A DNA stretch of 64,000 bases from Candidatus Krumholzibacteriia bacterium (GCA_014859985.1 JACZKN010000092.1:1-64000), one strand, 5' to 3'; counted from the stretch's first letter, positions 15,177 to 24,940 are shown. Numbers and translations are program-made. Notes: generated by a model not told the origin, from the sequence alone.

Positions 15177-17258
15177 CTATTGACCAATAGCCAGGTCATC
15201 GAGGAACTCGGATGATGGTTCAACGCCGGTAACCAGGAGGTGGTCGCGCGCTCGCGTGCAGGCGACATAGAGTAGATGGCGTTCGGTGTTGTAGACCTCT
15301 TCAAGGTCCGCGTCATCCGCCACCGATTCAATTCGCTCCTGTAACGGCAGCACCTCATCGTCGCAGGCCATCACGGCGACAGCTCGGAACTCGAGGCCTT
15401 TGGCCAGGTGCATCGTACAGATCGACACGCTCCCCGGCCGAGTGTCGAAGCTCTCCCGTAGCTCCAGGGCTTCAAGACCGGCGCGCTCCACCGCCGCCCT
15501 GGCACGGGGAAACTGCGCCGCAGAGCGCACGAAGATCCCGACCTCGCGCGGCTGCAACCCGTCCTTGCGAAGATCGACCAGCCAATCCGCGACGGACGCG
15601 ATCTCATCCGATTCATCATCGAATCGTCGCAGCTCAGGGTTGGCTCCGTTGAACACGGACACCGTTCCGCGTCGGTTCTCCCGGTTCCCATCCACATCGG
15701 CCAATTCGGCTGGCAACAATCGATCTGCCTGTTGGCGGATCTGATGGGACGTGCGGTAGTTGACCCGCAAGGTAGAGGAGCGCCCACGCACGTCGACACC
15801 GAGAGACTTCCAGGAAAACGGCGGTTGGAATATTCGCTGTCCAAGATCGCCGGCGAAGAATAGCCCATCTGGACGACCCGTTGAAAGCGCAGCCAGAAAG
15901 CGTAGCTCGGGGACGCCGATATCCTGTGCCTCGTCCACGACAGCGAAGTCATACGGGCAGCTACTAGCGGCGAGGAGCCGCTTGGAAACCGCGGCAAACA
16001 TCATGGCCATGGTGATCTCGCCACGTCTTGCTAGCTCTTGCCACACCCGGTCGAATACCGACCACAGGACCTGCCTCTGCTGCTCACCAAGTCTGGTCTT
16101 TCGCCCCAAGCGGGCAACATCCCGGTAAGTCTCCCATGTGTCCAGTTGCCACGCATCGACGACATCGTTCCATTCCGTCCACAAGAAGTGATCTGTGAAT
16201 CGGTGGCCGCCAACGTCACGCGAAGCGCTCTTCAGCATGGCGCGCAACTCGGGCTCATGGACCAATTTCGGTTTGGTCACCAAAGCGGCGTGCAGCCGCC
16301 GCCCGACCTCGCCGATCGCCAGGACCTCGATCCTTTCGAACAGTCTCGCGTCATTTCCGACCAGACGGCGCAGCTTTACACGAAGTGCGTCTGCCAGAGT
16401 GCCGGAAAACGTGGTCAGAAGAACGCGCGCGTTCTCATCTCGCTTTGCAAGGAATGCTGCACGGTGAAGTGCAACGACGGTCTTTCCTGTACCCGCGGAG
16501 CCTGCCACGCGCGCGGGGCCGGTGAACGTCCGCTCGACCAAGGTGCGCTGCGCCGGATGTAGGAATACCGTCCACTTTTCCCACGGGTAGTCCAGAGCCA
16601 GGCGCAGTTCATCGACGTTCGCCATGACCCGGAACCGGCGAAGCGCATCGGGATGCTCAAATGGATCGCCTTGCTCAGTTGCAGCGACAGGGACAGGTGG
16701 CATCCCCCCTGTGGCGATCTCGAGCAAAGCCTCGGCCGCCTCAGCTGGAAGACGGTCTGCGAGCTCGAGAATCGTGTCTTCTGTCGCTGTACGCACATTG
16801 GCTAGCCAATCGACCGGCACGCCATACGACAAGAGCGTGTGGTCATCAAGCGCAGCAAACGGGGTCTTCTGCGGCCGTTCGGGTTCCTGGGCCTCGATGA
16901 ATTTGGGGATGACGATCTCTTGGTACGTCTCGCGGATCTCGACAATCTGAGCGGCACCCGTTGTCGGGTGTGCTTCCAGCTTACGCTTTTCCGCCCACCG
17001 ATAGGCGTCATCGTGATGCCCGGCAAAGCAGAGCACCAGGCTCGCTGCGGTCTTGTGGACAATCAGACGCAGATCCTTGCTGACCCGTACCGACCAGAAG
17101 TTCTTGTCCTTCGCCTTCTCGAGCTTGTGGAACTGCATGCTCGGGTGTGCCGGATTGACCTGGAGGTCGAATGCCGTCGTCTTGACGGCCTTCTGCTCGT
17201 CACCTGAGAGTCGGCCCAGGCTGGTCGTAAAGGTGTCGGCAATTCGAAACGTAATCAT
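15177..17258 (-). CDS. UvrD/Rep-type helicase with N-terminal RelE-like domain
   Basis: A 693-residue superfamily 1 helicase and last gene of the restriction operon; its ATG overlaps the methyltransferase stop. Residues 1-95 resemble a RelE/ParE toxin fold (FHKLEKAKDKNFWSVRVSKD, then CFAGHHDDAYRWAEKR). Residues 225-690 are the helicase: GSAGTGKT (253-260), DEAQD (442-446), the motif III/IV region with NYRTSHQIR, and the C-terminal YVACTRARDHLLV. The family unwinds DNA 3'-5'. In type III-like restriction loci such helicases are accessory genes. The RelE-like part may bind ribosomes or RNA or act as a sensor; its catalytic state is unclear. Confidence 0.85.
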   Translation of the reverse strand: MITFRIADTFTTSLGRLSGDEQKAVKTTAFDLQVNPAHPSMQFHKLEKAKDKNFWSVRVSKDLRLIVHKTAASLVLCFAGHHDDAYRWAEKRKLEAHPTTGAAQIVEIRETYQEIVIPKFIEAQEPERPQKTPFAALDDHTLLSYGVPVDWLANVRTATEDTILELADRLPAEAAEALLEIATGGMPPVPVAATEQGDPFEHPDALRRFRVMANVDELRLALDYPWEKWTVFLHPAQRTLVERTFTGPARVAGSAGTGKTVVALHRAAFLAKRDENARVLLTTFSGTLADALRVKLRRLVGNDARLFERIEVLAIGEVGRRLHAALVTKPKLVHEPELRAMLKSASRDVGGHRFTDHFLWTEWNDVVDAWQLDTWETYRDVARLGRKTRLGEQQRQVLWSVFDRVWQELARRGEITMAMMFAAVSKRLLAASSCPYDFAVVDEAQDIGVPELRFLAALSTGRPDGLFFAGDLGQRIFQPPFSWKSLGVDVRGRSSTLRVNYRTSHQIRQQADRLLPAELADVDGNRENRRGTVSVFNGANPELRRFDDESDEIASVADWLVDLRKDGLQPREVGIFVRSAAQFPRARAAVERAGLEALELRESFDTRPGSVSICTMHLAKGLEFRAVAVMACDDEVLPLQERIESVADDADLEEVYNTERHLLYVACTRARDHLLVTGVEPSSEFLDDLAIGQ

Positions 17259-20116
17259 TCGACTCTGAACACCTTCATCACCTCGTCACCGAGATGGTTG
17301 ATCACCTTCACTGCGATTCTGCCACCTGCAGGCTTGTCGAATGGACGCGATGTATCGCTATGCAAACTCTCCCAGGCATCCTCGTTGATCTCCGCCTTGA
17401 GGGTCGTCTTGAGGCTCTTGTATGGGTCACTCGCGCCGAGAAAGTAGGCGTGGCGAACGAAGAAGCTCTCTCCGTTGTAGTCGGTGTCGATGAACCAGCA
17501 TGCGATGCCCTCGGCGCCGTCGCTGCGGACCTCGCCTGTATTCGGGTGGAACACGTCCACGCCGTTGATCCGCACTTTGATCTGGCTGTCCTCGGCGTCG
17601 TCACTATCGACCGGAAGAACGTCGATATCCGGCTCGCCGAAGATCACGAACAGGTTGCCCTTGCCGGTGTTCTTCAGGTCGTCGGCCATGTGCAGGTCGG
17701 CGTTCATCCGGGCCTTGAGCACCGGGACACGGCCGAGCTTGTCGAACTCCGACGAGTGGGCGTCGTAGTTGAAAGCGCACGCGATCAACACGTCGAAGCC
17801 CGCATCGCCGGCCTCGCGGGCGGCCAGCACCAGATCCTGGCGGCTGACGGTGCCGAATTCCGGGCCGATGAAGATGCCCGCTCTACGGGTCTCGTTGCCA
17901 CCCTTTCCGTCGGAGAACATACCCTCGGCGCAGATGAATGTGCCCGGCCAGCCCTTGATGGAGCTGAAGTTGATCTTGTCTTCCTTGTGCGCCTGCTGCA
18001 CGCCTGCCGTCTTGAGGTTGTCCAGGATCATCTCGACGAAGCCATCACCATCTGCCACCGGCTGCGGGCCAGCCTGCTGCGGATCGATCAGCTCGTCGTT
18101 TTCATCCACGTCCATCACGCGGTGTGGGCTGAGCGATTCGACGGTGAATGGCCCGGCCACGCGGACTTTGCTGCGATCCTCGTAGGGTTTGTCGAAGAGG
18201 AACTCGAAGTCGGCCTTGGCAGCGATGGAGGCGTCAATCTTCCGCTGGCGCGCGATGCGAGCCTTCCACCAATCGCTGTGGAGCTTCTTTGTTGTGTCCG
18301 GCCATTTCGTGTCAGCCTCGCGTGGAATCTCCCAATCCTCCCACTTGGTCTTCATCGCGGCGTTCAGCGTCTGGCGTTGTGGCTCGAGCGCCTCCTGCCA
18401 CTTCTCCCAAATGACGTCGATCTCGGCATTGTTGGCAATCGACTTGAGAGTAATGTGCGGGACACGCTCGTAAACGAAGCCGTGGCGGATGTTGCCATAA
18501 ACTCGTTGGGTGCTCGGTGTTGTATGGGTAAGCTCAGCTTCCTTGAGCTGGCCGTCCATGGAGTCAGCGAGTATGTAGTAAGGATAACGGGCGCCCATGA
18601 TGCGAGCGCGAGCAAGAGCTAAGGCCACCCGAGAGGTGTCAATCGTTATCCAGCGGCGGCCCCACTGCTCCGCAATCGCCGCTGTAGTCCCTGCGCCACA
18701 AGTTGGATCCAGAACGAGGTCGCCTGGGTCCGTTGCCATAAGGACGCAGCGTTGAATTACCTTCTCATTGGTCTGCACCACATACATTTTGCGGTCGCTT
18801 GTGAACCCGGCCACGCCCGTATCTGTCCAGACGTTAGTGCGGGGCATTACGGCGAAGTCGTCAAAGTAACGTTTGTATCTCAAGCTGTTGCCAACGACCA
18901 ATAATCGATTTGCCTTGCGCAAGCGGTGCATTCCAACTGTGGAAGTGGACCAGTACCGATGACCGCTCCGAAACTCTTTGCCGAACGCCGAGATCGGCTC
19001 CGAGAGACTTTCGTGTGACGACGTGAGGTCGCTAGCCGCAAACACCCGTACGTTGTCGCTGGGGTCTGGGTCAACAAGGTCACTCAAACTGAGTCGCTTG
19101 GTTTGACCGTCTTGGAGCTCGGCATAGTTGTATCCTTTGGAACCCGTCCCCCCGAGTTCTTTCAATTCGACGGAGTTGCGATACTTCACGCGCTCAGAAT
19201 CTTTAGCGTACCAGAGAATTGTGTCATTCACTTGGGGCAAGAGTCCTCGACCTTGGGTGCTAGTCGTGACGTAGTGTATGGTGGCGCAACAATTCTCATC
19301 GCCGAACACTTCATCAAGTAGCGCCCTCACGCGATGCGTGTGCTCATCGCCGATCTGGACGAAGATCGATCCCGTTTCTGTCAGCAAGTCACGTGCGACA
19401 GTCAGGCGGTCACGGAGGTAGGTTAGGTACGAGTGAATACCATCCCGCCAAGTGTCGCGGAAGGCCTTGACCTGTTCTGGCTCGCGGGTGATGTGCTCGA
19501 CGTTGCCGTCCTTGACATCGCGGCTGGTGGTGGACCACTGAAAATTGGAGTTGAACTTGATACCGTACGGCGGGTCGATGTAGATGCACTGCACCTGCCC
19601 GCGTAGACCTTCGCGTTCGGTCAGGGAGGCCATCACCTGGAGCGAATCGCCCAGGATCATGCGGTTGGTCCAGTTGGCGTCGTGCTGGTAGAACTCAGTG
19701 CGAGCGTTCTCGTTGGGAAGACCGTTGAAATCGGCGAACAGATCGGGAAACAGGCTAGGCGCGGCATTCTCGGCTTCCTCGTGCTCCTGTTGCTGAGTGC
19801 GGCGCATCAGGTCATCGATCAGCACCTTGGGGTGGACCTTCTCCTGGATGTACAGCGGCGGTGCGTAGACGATGAGGTCCGACCAGTCCTGCTCATCCTT
19901 GCCCCGCCAAACAAGCTGCGGATCTAGATCGCGGTTGCGCGCAGATTTCTCCTCGTCCAGCCCGCCCGCACCCCGTTCGTAGGTTACCTCGATGGGTCGA
20001 GCGTGGTGCTCCGGCACGACAGACTCGAGCTCGGCGGTAGGGATATTCTTGCGCGACGCTTCCTCGTGAGTCAGCGTTTCGACCGTCTTCCGCTTCTTGC
20101 TTACTCGCTTCGCCAT
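17255..20116 (-). CDS. Type III-like site-specific DNA-methyltransferase (Mod)
   Basis: A 953-residue adenine-specific methyltransferase. Motif IV is DPPY (181-184) followed by GIKFNSNFQW, and motif I is DPTCGAGTTAAIAE (470-483): the beta-class order typical of type III Mod subunits. Long N- and C-terminal extensions are probably for target recognition and Res binding. It starts 11 bp after the Res gene and overlaps the helicase gene by 4 bp. The protein marks host DNA and also serves as the recognition subunit in the cutting complex. Confidence 0.9.
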   Translation of the reverse strand: MAKRVSKKRKTVETLTHEEASRKNIPTAELESVVPEHHARPIEVTYERGAGGLDEEKSARNRDLDPQLVWRGKDEQDWSDLIVYAPPLYIQEKVHPKVLIDDLMRRTQQQEHEEAENAAPSLFPDLFADFNGLPNENARTEFYQHDANWTNRMILGDSLQVMASLTEREGLRGQVQCIYIDPPYGIKFNSNFQWSTTSRDVKDGNVEHITREPEQVKAFRDTWRDGIHSYLTYLRDRLTVARDLLTETGSIFVQIGDEHTHRVRALLDEVFGDENCCATIHYVTTSTQGRGLLPQVNDTILWYAKDSERVKYRNSVELKELGGTGSKGYNYAELQDGQTKRLSLSDLVDPDPSDNVRVFAASDLTSSHESLSEPISAFGKEFRSGHRYWSTSTVGMHRLRKANRLLVVGNSLRYKRYFDDFAVMPRTNVWTDTGVAGFTSDRKMYVVQTNEKVIQRCVLMATDPGDLVLDPTCGAGTTAAIAEQWGRRWITIDTSRVALALARARIMGARYPYYILADSMDGQLKEAELTHTTPSTQRVYGNIRHGFVYERVPHITLKSIANNAEIDVIWEKWQEALEPQRQTLNAAMKTKWEDWEIPREADTKWPDTTKKLHSDWWKARIARQRKIDASIAAKADFEFLFDKPYEDRSKVRVAGPFTVESLSPHRVMDVDENDELIDPQQAGPQPVADGDGFVEMILDNLKTAGVQQAHKEDKINFSSIKGWPGTFICAEGMFSDGKGGNETRRAGIFIGPEFGTVSRQDLVLAAREAGDAGFDVLIACAFNYDAHSSEFDKLGRVPVLKARMNADLHMADDLKNTGKGNLFVIFGEPDIDVLPVDSDDAEDSQIKVRINGVDVFHPNTGEVRSDGAEGIACWFIDTDYNGESFFVRHAYFLGASDPYKSLKTTLKAEINEDAWESLHSDTSRPFDKPAGGRIAVKVINHLGDEVMKVFRVE

Positions 20117-20127
20117 TATGAAATCCT

Positions 20128-23100
20128 TTAGGCCGTCTGATTGGTTACGGAGTCGATCATCCTGTTGAACTCGGCCTCGACTCTGGCCTCGAAATCGCTG
20201 CCGATCTGGTAGACGTCAGCGAACTCTGCAAACGCCCATCGGCCGTAGGTGCCAAGGTTATTCACTCCAGGTACCCAGTAGACGTCCATCGTAGACTTCT
20301 TCTCCTTGGCGTCTTCGCCGCGATATCCCTTGATCTCCACGACCAAGTGTAGCGGATCATCTTCTCCGCGTCCGTCGTCAACCAGGACGATGAAGTCGGG
20401 GATGTACGTTCGCATCTGGGAGCCGAAACGATACGGCACTTCCATCCCGAGGTTGTGATTTTTGACGTACGACCGAACGCAAGGATGCGCCTCCGCCACG
20501 CGGCAGAACTCCGCCTCCCAGTCGCTATCCAGAATGACCCAGTTGATGTGGCAACGTCTGGAATCCGTCTGCCACCGGTCTCTTTTCGATGTGTTGAAGT
20601 TCACAAATGAAGTCGAACCCGTCGGGTTATACGGATCAAGCACGGCCTTGATCGGCCGCTCGCCGATGAGCGAGCGGGTGATACCGGCTGTGATCCGCTC
20701 GCAGGCCATGTCTGCCAATTCCTGGTACATCAGTAATGCCGGGTAGGTGTCCCCTTTGCACTCGAGGCAGCTTTCCAGCCACTGCTTCGTTATGCGCTTT
20801 AGCTGCCCGAATAAATGAAGCTTTGGCTCCTCACCAGGATCTCGCCACTTCGTGTAAAGCAGCCGCTTCGTGACGTGGAACAGCAACGTTGAGCGGCGCA
20901 TGTCCCCAAGGTGCTCGAGGCTCAAATCGACGTCTTCGCCAATGATTCCCGCGTTCTTCGTGATCGATGGGCCAACGATATCGGGCGTCAGTACTAGAAC
21001 CGAATCGTCGTTGAATTCAGCCGACAGCCTCTCTTCCGGCAACTCCACACGATAGCCATCCACTCGGGGAAAGCGGATCTCCAAGGAGTCGCGCTCTGGC
21101 CGTACAGCTTTGACTTGCACGGTTTCCCGCGGGGGCTGAGGCGGCGCTACTACCGGCTTAGCAGTGAAGTCGAACGGTACGCCGAGAACGTCGGCATATT
21201 CGACGTTGAAGAGATTCTCTTCGTTCAGGTCATAGGATTGCCTGCGAAGAGCACGGCCGATGACCTGCTCACATAGCAACTGCGTGCCGAACGCTCGCAC
21301 ACCCAGAACGTGTGTGACGGTGTTGGCGTCCCAACCCTCGGTCAGCATGGAGACCGACACCACGCAGCGGATCGATTCTCCCAGACGGTCTGGCTTCCCG
21401 ACCGTGTTCATCACTTCTCGGAGCAGGTCTTGGTCTGTGAGGTTTTCGGCCTGCCGGAGGTCACCTGTTCGCTCGACGATCTCTCGACGAAAGCGATCGA
21501 TCTCGTCTGAGGCGAGATCTCGGAAATTCTTGTCCAGGGCATCCCCAGATTCGAGTTGTTCGCTGTCGATCAGCAAAGTCCGTGGGCGACCCAGTGGATT
21601 GCCATGGTCGTCAAAGTTTCGAAAGAGCTCCAGCCGGCCATTCTCGAGCGTTGTCGAACCGTCCTCGTTCTCTCTCTGGAAGCCAGAGATATAGTCGTAC
21701 ACCAGCTTCGAGGTCGAAGTGTTGTTGCAGACGACAATGAAGCATGGCGGGACCTTGATGGATGCCTTCTGCCATAGTTCGTATGTCTTTTCATAGTGGC
21801 CATAGAGGGCTTCAAGTGCTGTCTGCAACTCAACAGGGATGCTGAGTGGGTCAAGCGTCTTCCCTTTGCCGCGCCCCTTCTTTGGCATCCGCTTCCCGAT
21901 ATGCTCCCAAAGGTTCCGGAACTTCGGCATCTCCTCGCCTGGAATGTTGTCGGCGACCGGAACGCGAGGAAGTTTGACGATGCCGCATTCGATGGCATCC
22001 ATGAGCGAGAAGTCGCACATCGTCCAAGGGAAAAGGGTGCCTTCGGCGTAGCCGGAACCTCGCAGGAAGAACGGGGTCGCCGATAGATCGAAGACCTGGG
22101 CGAGGCCAAGCTTCCGGTTAATGGCTTCCAGACCCGAAATCCACACCCTTGCGGCTTCGTTGTTCTTTTCCGCTTCCTTGCGGTCGTCCCCCTTGAGGTC
22201 TCCCTCGTCATCGTTGACCTGCTTCTCGCGATAGCAGTGATGGCCTTCGTCATTGAGCGCCAAGACGTTTTTCATGCCCATCAAGTCGGGCATGACTCGC
22301 TGAAGCATCTGCCCTTCCGATTCAAGGGTACTCAACTCCTCGCCACGTCCCTGAAGCAGTGAGCGACCGCCCTTCGACAGATCCAGCCGTTCCCGCAGCT
22401 TGAACGAGTGGAAGTTCGTAATGACGATCTTGGCGCGATCGAGATCGGCCAACATGTCGTTGGGTACGAGTTCGCGACTCTGGTAGTAGCTGTCGGGATC
22501 GTTGGGCAACAAGACGCGTAGGCGGTCACGGATCGTGATTCCCGGTGCGACGACAACGAAACCACGCGTGAACTTCTTGCTGGTTGGCCTCCGCACTGCG
22601 TTGATTGTCTGCCAAGCGATGATCATCGCCATGACCGTGGTCTTCCCTGCACCAGTCGCCAGCTTGAGCGCCAACCGTAACAGCTCAGGATTGGCCTGTT
22701 CGTTCGCAGCCTTAAGATGATCAACGAGCTGGCGCCCTGTCTTGCCAGACTTCGGCGCGACCTCCCAAAGCCAAATAGCGGTCTCGACGGCTTCCAACTG
22801 GCAGAAAAACGGACGAAAGGAGGCGAACTTATGGTGCCGCCAATGTTGGAGGAGCCGAGCTGTCTCCGGCGTCACCTGCCATTGACTGGAGTTGGGCAGC
22901 GCTCTCCAACGATCGACTTCCCTGCGAACAGCATTGATGATCGGTGTCGGGTCATATTGCTGTTCTTGGGTCGAGAGCCCTTTGCCCTCATTGAAGACGA
23001 TCTCTTGCTGCGTCTTCTTCTTGTGCTTCCGAGGCTTGGGAATAGGCGTTATCAGCTGGCAAGGCCGACGACGATCGACAACTTTCTGGGTCGGTTGGCC

Positions 23101-23181
23101 GTTCTCATCAAGCTCCCAATGACGAATGGGGTAGTCGTATGGAGAATTGAGGATTGGATGCTTGAAGAACTCGTGATCCAT
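20128..23181 (-). CDS. Type III-like restriction enzyme, DEAD-helicase plus PD-(D/E)XK nuclease (Res; BPTD_3080-like)
   Basis: A 1017-residue restriction subunit. Its opening (MDHEFFKHPILNSPYDYP) and overall plan match what I know as the BPTD_3080 family. Domains: N-terminal region 1-120; superfamily 2 helicase with ATGAGKT (175-181) and a DEGHH box; helicase C-half with SMLTEGWDANTVTH and QVIGRALRR; and a C-terminal nuclease with IPDFIVLVDD followed by VVEIKGY, i.e. PD...ExK. The start at 23181 follows AAGGA. A longer open frame to 23505 is rejected because it covers the HTH gene and the operon promoter. With Mod it should translocate on and cut unmodified DNA. Confidence 0.88.
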   Translation of the reverse strand: MDHEFFKHPILNSPYDYPIRHWELDENGQPTQKVVDRRRPCQLITPIPKPRKHKKKTQQEIVFNEGKGLSTQEQQYDPTPIINAVRREVDRWRALPNSSQWQVTPETARLLQHWRHHKFASFRPFFCQLEAVETAIWLWEVAPKSGKTGRQLVDHLKAANEQANPELLRLALKLATGAGKTTVMAMIIAWQTINAVRRPTSKKFTRGFVVVAPGITIRDRLRVLLPNDPDSYYQSRELVPNDMLADLDRAKIVITNFHSFKLRERLDLSKGGRSLLQGRGEELSTLESEGQMLQRVMPDLMGMKNVLALNDEGHHCYREKQVNDDEGDLKGDDRKEAEKNNEAARVWISGLEAINRKLGLAQVFDLSATPFFLRGSGYAEGTLFPWTMCDFSLMDAIECGIVKLPRVPVADNIPGEEMPKFRNLWEHIGKRMPKKGRGKGKTLDPLSIPVELQTALEALYGHYEKTYELWQKASIKVPPCFIVVCNNTSTSKLVYDYISGFQRENEDGSTTLENGRLELFRNFDDHGNPLGRPRTLLIDSEQLESGDALDKNFRDLASDEIDRFRREIVERTGDLRQAENLTDQDLLREVMNTVGKPDRLGESIRCVVSVSMLTEGWDANTVTHVLGVRAFGTQLLCEQVIGRALRRQSYDLNEENLFNVEYADVLGVPFDFTAKPVVAPPQPPRETVQVKAVRPERDSLEIRFPRVDGYRVELPEERLSAEFNDDSVLVLTPDIVGPSITKNAGIIGEDVDLSLEHLGDMRRSTLLFHVTKRLLYTKWRDPGEEPKLHLFGQLKRITKQWLESCLECKGDTYPALLMYQELADMACERITAGITRSLIGERPIKAVLDPYNPTGSTSFVNFNTSKRDRWQTDSRRCHINWVILDSDWEAEFCRVAEAHPCVRSYVKNHNLGMEVPYRFGSQMRTYIPDFIVLVDDGRGEDDPLHLVVEIKGYRGEDAKEKKSTMDVYWVPGVNNLGTYGRWAFAEFADVYQIGSDFEARVEAEFNRMIDSVTNQTA

Positions 23182-23192
23182 TGGGGGCGTCC

Positions 23193-23381
23193 TTAGGCTT
23201 TCTGATTGCGATTCTGACTGAGCCACTTGTCGATCGCAGTTTTGTGGAAACGCCAGTGGCGGCCGATCTTCTGACCGGGTACGTCCCCCCGGCGCGCCAG
23301 GTGATAGAGCGTCGATTTCGGTAGCTTCAGGTATTCGGCCAGCTGGTCGATGGTTAGCACCATATCTCGCGGTTCTTTCAT
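23193..23381 (-). CDS. Excisionase/MerR-type HTH regulator of the restriction operon
   Basis: A 62-residue helix-turn-helix protein of the excisionase (xis/MerR-like) type: LTIDQLAEYLKLPKSTLYHL, then the wing KIGRHWRFHKTAIDKWL. ATG 23381 has GAGGTG six bases upstream. It is the first gene of the Res-Mod-helicase operon, 11 bp before Res. Such small proteins often precede restriction operons and are likely to control their expression, as C proteins do, though of a different fold. A role as excisionase of a nearby element is the alternative. Confidence 0.8.
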   Translation of the reverse strand: MKEPRDMVLTIDQLAEYLKLPKSTLYHLARRGDVPGQKIGRHWRFHKTAIDKWLSQNRNQKA

Positions 23382-23439
23382 CAGTAACACCTCGCCGTGC
23401 AAGGCGAAGCGCATTGCACAGTCGGAATGAGTGCAGGAG

Positions 23440-23469
23440 ATAGTAGGCGTCGCTGGCAGTTGCTGTCAA
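23440..23469 (-). promoter_or_regulatory. Sigma-70-type promoter of the restriction operon
   Basis: On the minus strand TTGACA (23464-23469) is followed after 18 bases by TACTAT (23440-23445). The predicted transcript would start about 50 bases before the HTH gene. It is one of the best consensus promoters in the window, and its presence inside the upstream open frame supports the shorter Res start. Confidence 0.65.
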
Positions 23470-23660
23470 TTGTTGTTGGATATCAGCCAGCAATGGCCAC
23501 AGCAAGACGATTAACGCGTTTTACGTCACCGCATTAAGTCAGGAAGATGGAGATAGGGAAGCGCAGACAGAAGGTGATGGAGGGTCTCCTCTACTCCTCC
23601 GGCGCTGCCTCAATCATCTCGGTTGCGGCAGAACGCAGCCCAATCGACTTGGGACACTGC

Positions 23661-24062
23661 CTATTTCTTCTGAAATGTGCTCACCACTCCCGGAAGGATC
23701 TTCTCCGCCGATCGTCCGATCACGTACCCACCAAGACCGATCTCGACGATGTCCCAGAGCTTCAGGACCTCAGCCTCGCCCAGGTTCGGGGCCGACCACC
23801 CGAGCCACCGAGCCACGATCAACCCGACGAAGACCAGCATCGTGATCGGCCGCCAGGTCCGCTGGAGCCAACTCTGGCCCTGCGCCTCGGCCTTGACGAC
23901 CTCGGCGGCCGCCCGTTCGATCTCCGAAGTCCGCTCCAGGACGGCCGCCTGCAGCGCCTGCTGCAGTTCGATCCGCTTCAGTTCCTGCTCCGGGTCCGGG
24001 AAGATGCGGTCGGCGACTCCGCCGGCGACCTTCCCCAGAATGCCAAGGATCTCTCCAACCAT
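23661..24062 (-). CDS. Phage holin (GTA/3TM-type holin family)
   Basis: A 133-residue protein with an amphipathic N-terminus, a helical charged segment (DPEQELKRIELQQALQAA) and hydrophobic segments around 70-90 and 105-122, including the characteristic WRPITMLVFVGLIVARWL. This layout matches the 3TM holin family of phages and gene transfer agents. It follows the endolysin by 12 bp and is the last gene of the minus-strand lysis/portal block. It would form the membrane lesions that release the endolysin. It marks the left end of recognisable phage genes. Confidence 0.8.
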   Translation of the reverse strand: MVGEILGILGKVAGGVADRIFPDPEQELKRIELQQALQAAVLERTSEIERAAAEVVKAEAQGQSWLQRTWRPITMLVFVGLIVARWLGWSAPNLGEAEVLKLWDIVEIGLGGYVIGRSAEKILPGVVSTFQKK

Positions 24063-24074
24063 TGCTCTCTCCTC

Positions 24075-24569
24075 TCAGGCATAGGCCCGGTTCAGCCACC
24101 CGCCCTGGAACACGATCTGATCCGCGCTTCGGGCCACCCGAAGCCGGTATTCACCGGCGGCCTCAGACCTCAGGGCCGCCATCAATGCCTTCTGGTCGGC
24201 TTGCTCCGCCGCCCCGCAGGTCTCGGTACCCAGAAGCCCGTCGATCACGACCCGCAGACCGCAGGCCTGCAAGGCACGCTGGAGGCAGGTCACCGCCGTC
24301 TTGTTGCCGAGGTTGACGGCCAGATCGAACACCTTGACGGCGATCGCCTCGGGCAGGAACTCGTAGCGATGCCCCCGCCAGTAGCGCTCCCAGTAGACTT
24401 CGATCGCCTGCTCTCGGGTGAGGCTCGCCACGTCCAGGTCCGGGTTCCAACGCTTGGCGATCCCGAACTTGGTCGGCCCGCCCCGATCGACAGGGTTGTC
24501 GGTGTAGGTGTCACCCTCGTGCTCGAGGACTACCTCGATCGCCCGATCAAAGAGTTCTCTGCGGTTCAC
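24075..24569 (-). CDS. Phage endolysin, glycoside hydrolase family 108
   Basis: A 164-residue peptidoglycan hydrolase. The conserved GH108 N-terminus is present (VLEHEGDTYTDNPVDRGGPT), with the catalytic Glu in HEG and the D-x-G-G-P-T-K-F-G-I box. The C-terminal half has the peptidoglycan-binding helices (LLGTETCGAAEQ). It has no signal sequence, so it needs the adjacent holin to reach the cell wall. It starts one base after the upstream gene's stop, in a tightly packed lysis cluster. Confidence 0.9.
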   Translation of the reverse strand: MNRRELFDRAIEVVLEHEGDTYTDNPVDRGGPTKFGIAKRWNPDLDVASLTREQAIEVYWERYWRGHRYEFLPEAIAVKVFDLAVNLGNKTAVTCLQRALQACGLRVVIDGLLGTETCGAAEQADQKALMAALRSEAAGEYRLRVARSADQIVFQGGWLNRAYA

Positions 24570-24570
24570 G

Positions 24571-24930
24571 TCAGGCCTCCCTTCGGGCCAGCTCGAGGCG
24601 CAGCGCCCCGAGGATGTCGCACAACCGCTGGCTGCGGTCCTTCATGTCCGTCTCGATCTCCTTCTGGGTCTCGTTGAGCCGCTCCATCCCGCTGCGGATC
24701 TGGATCAGGACCTCATGGACGTCGTCCAGCGAGTGCCGTCCAGGGGCCAGCGGGCAGACGACCTTGAGCTCCTCGAAGGCGACCTTCGTCCCATTGCTCC
24801 CATTGCGCCTCCACAGCTGATTTCGGGCGAGGTCGACGGTCTGGATGGCCAGCTTCACGGCCAGCATCGTCGCCATCAGCCCGAGCCCGCCAAGCCCCAA
24901 GCTGCGCGCTACTTCCAACGTCAGTTCCAT
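24571..24930 (-). CDS. Small membrane-anchored coiled-coil protein of the lysis cluster
   Basis: A 119-residue protein starting at ATG 24930 with GAAAGG upstream. One hydrophobic segment near the N-terminus (LGLGGLGLMATMLAVKLAI) is followed by a basic stretch and a long heptad-containing C-terminal helix (IQIRSGMERLNETQKEIETD). Its position directly before the endolysin and its architecture (membrane anchor plus coiled coil) suggest a spanin- or accessory-holin-like role. No lipoprotein partner gene is seen, so this is tentative. Confidence 0.55.
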   Translation of the reverse strand: MELTLEVARSLGLGGLGLMATMLAVKLAIQTVDLARNQLWRRNGSNGTKVAFEELKVVCPLAPGRHSLDDVHEVLIQIRSGMERLNETQKEIETDMKDRSQRLCDILGALRLELARREA

Positions 24931-24940
24931 CGATTGCCTT

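Noticed and set aside
17294..18622. Open frame of 442 codons on the plus strand opposite the Mod gene
   Set aside because: It is antisense to a gene with clear methyltransferase motifs and shows no domain of its own.
20128..23505. Longer Res protein starting at 23505
   Set aside because: The extra 108 codons overlap the HTH gene in another frame and the consensus promoter at 23440-23469; the family N-terminus begins at 23181.
23470..23660. Possible prophage attachment site at the left edge of phage genes
   Set aside because: No tRNA gene, integrase or matching repeat copy is visible in the window, so an att site cannot be supported.
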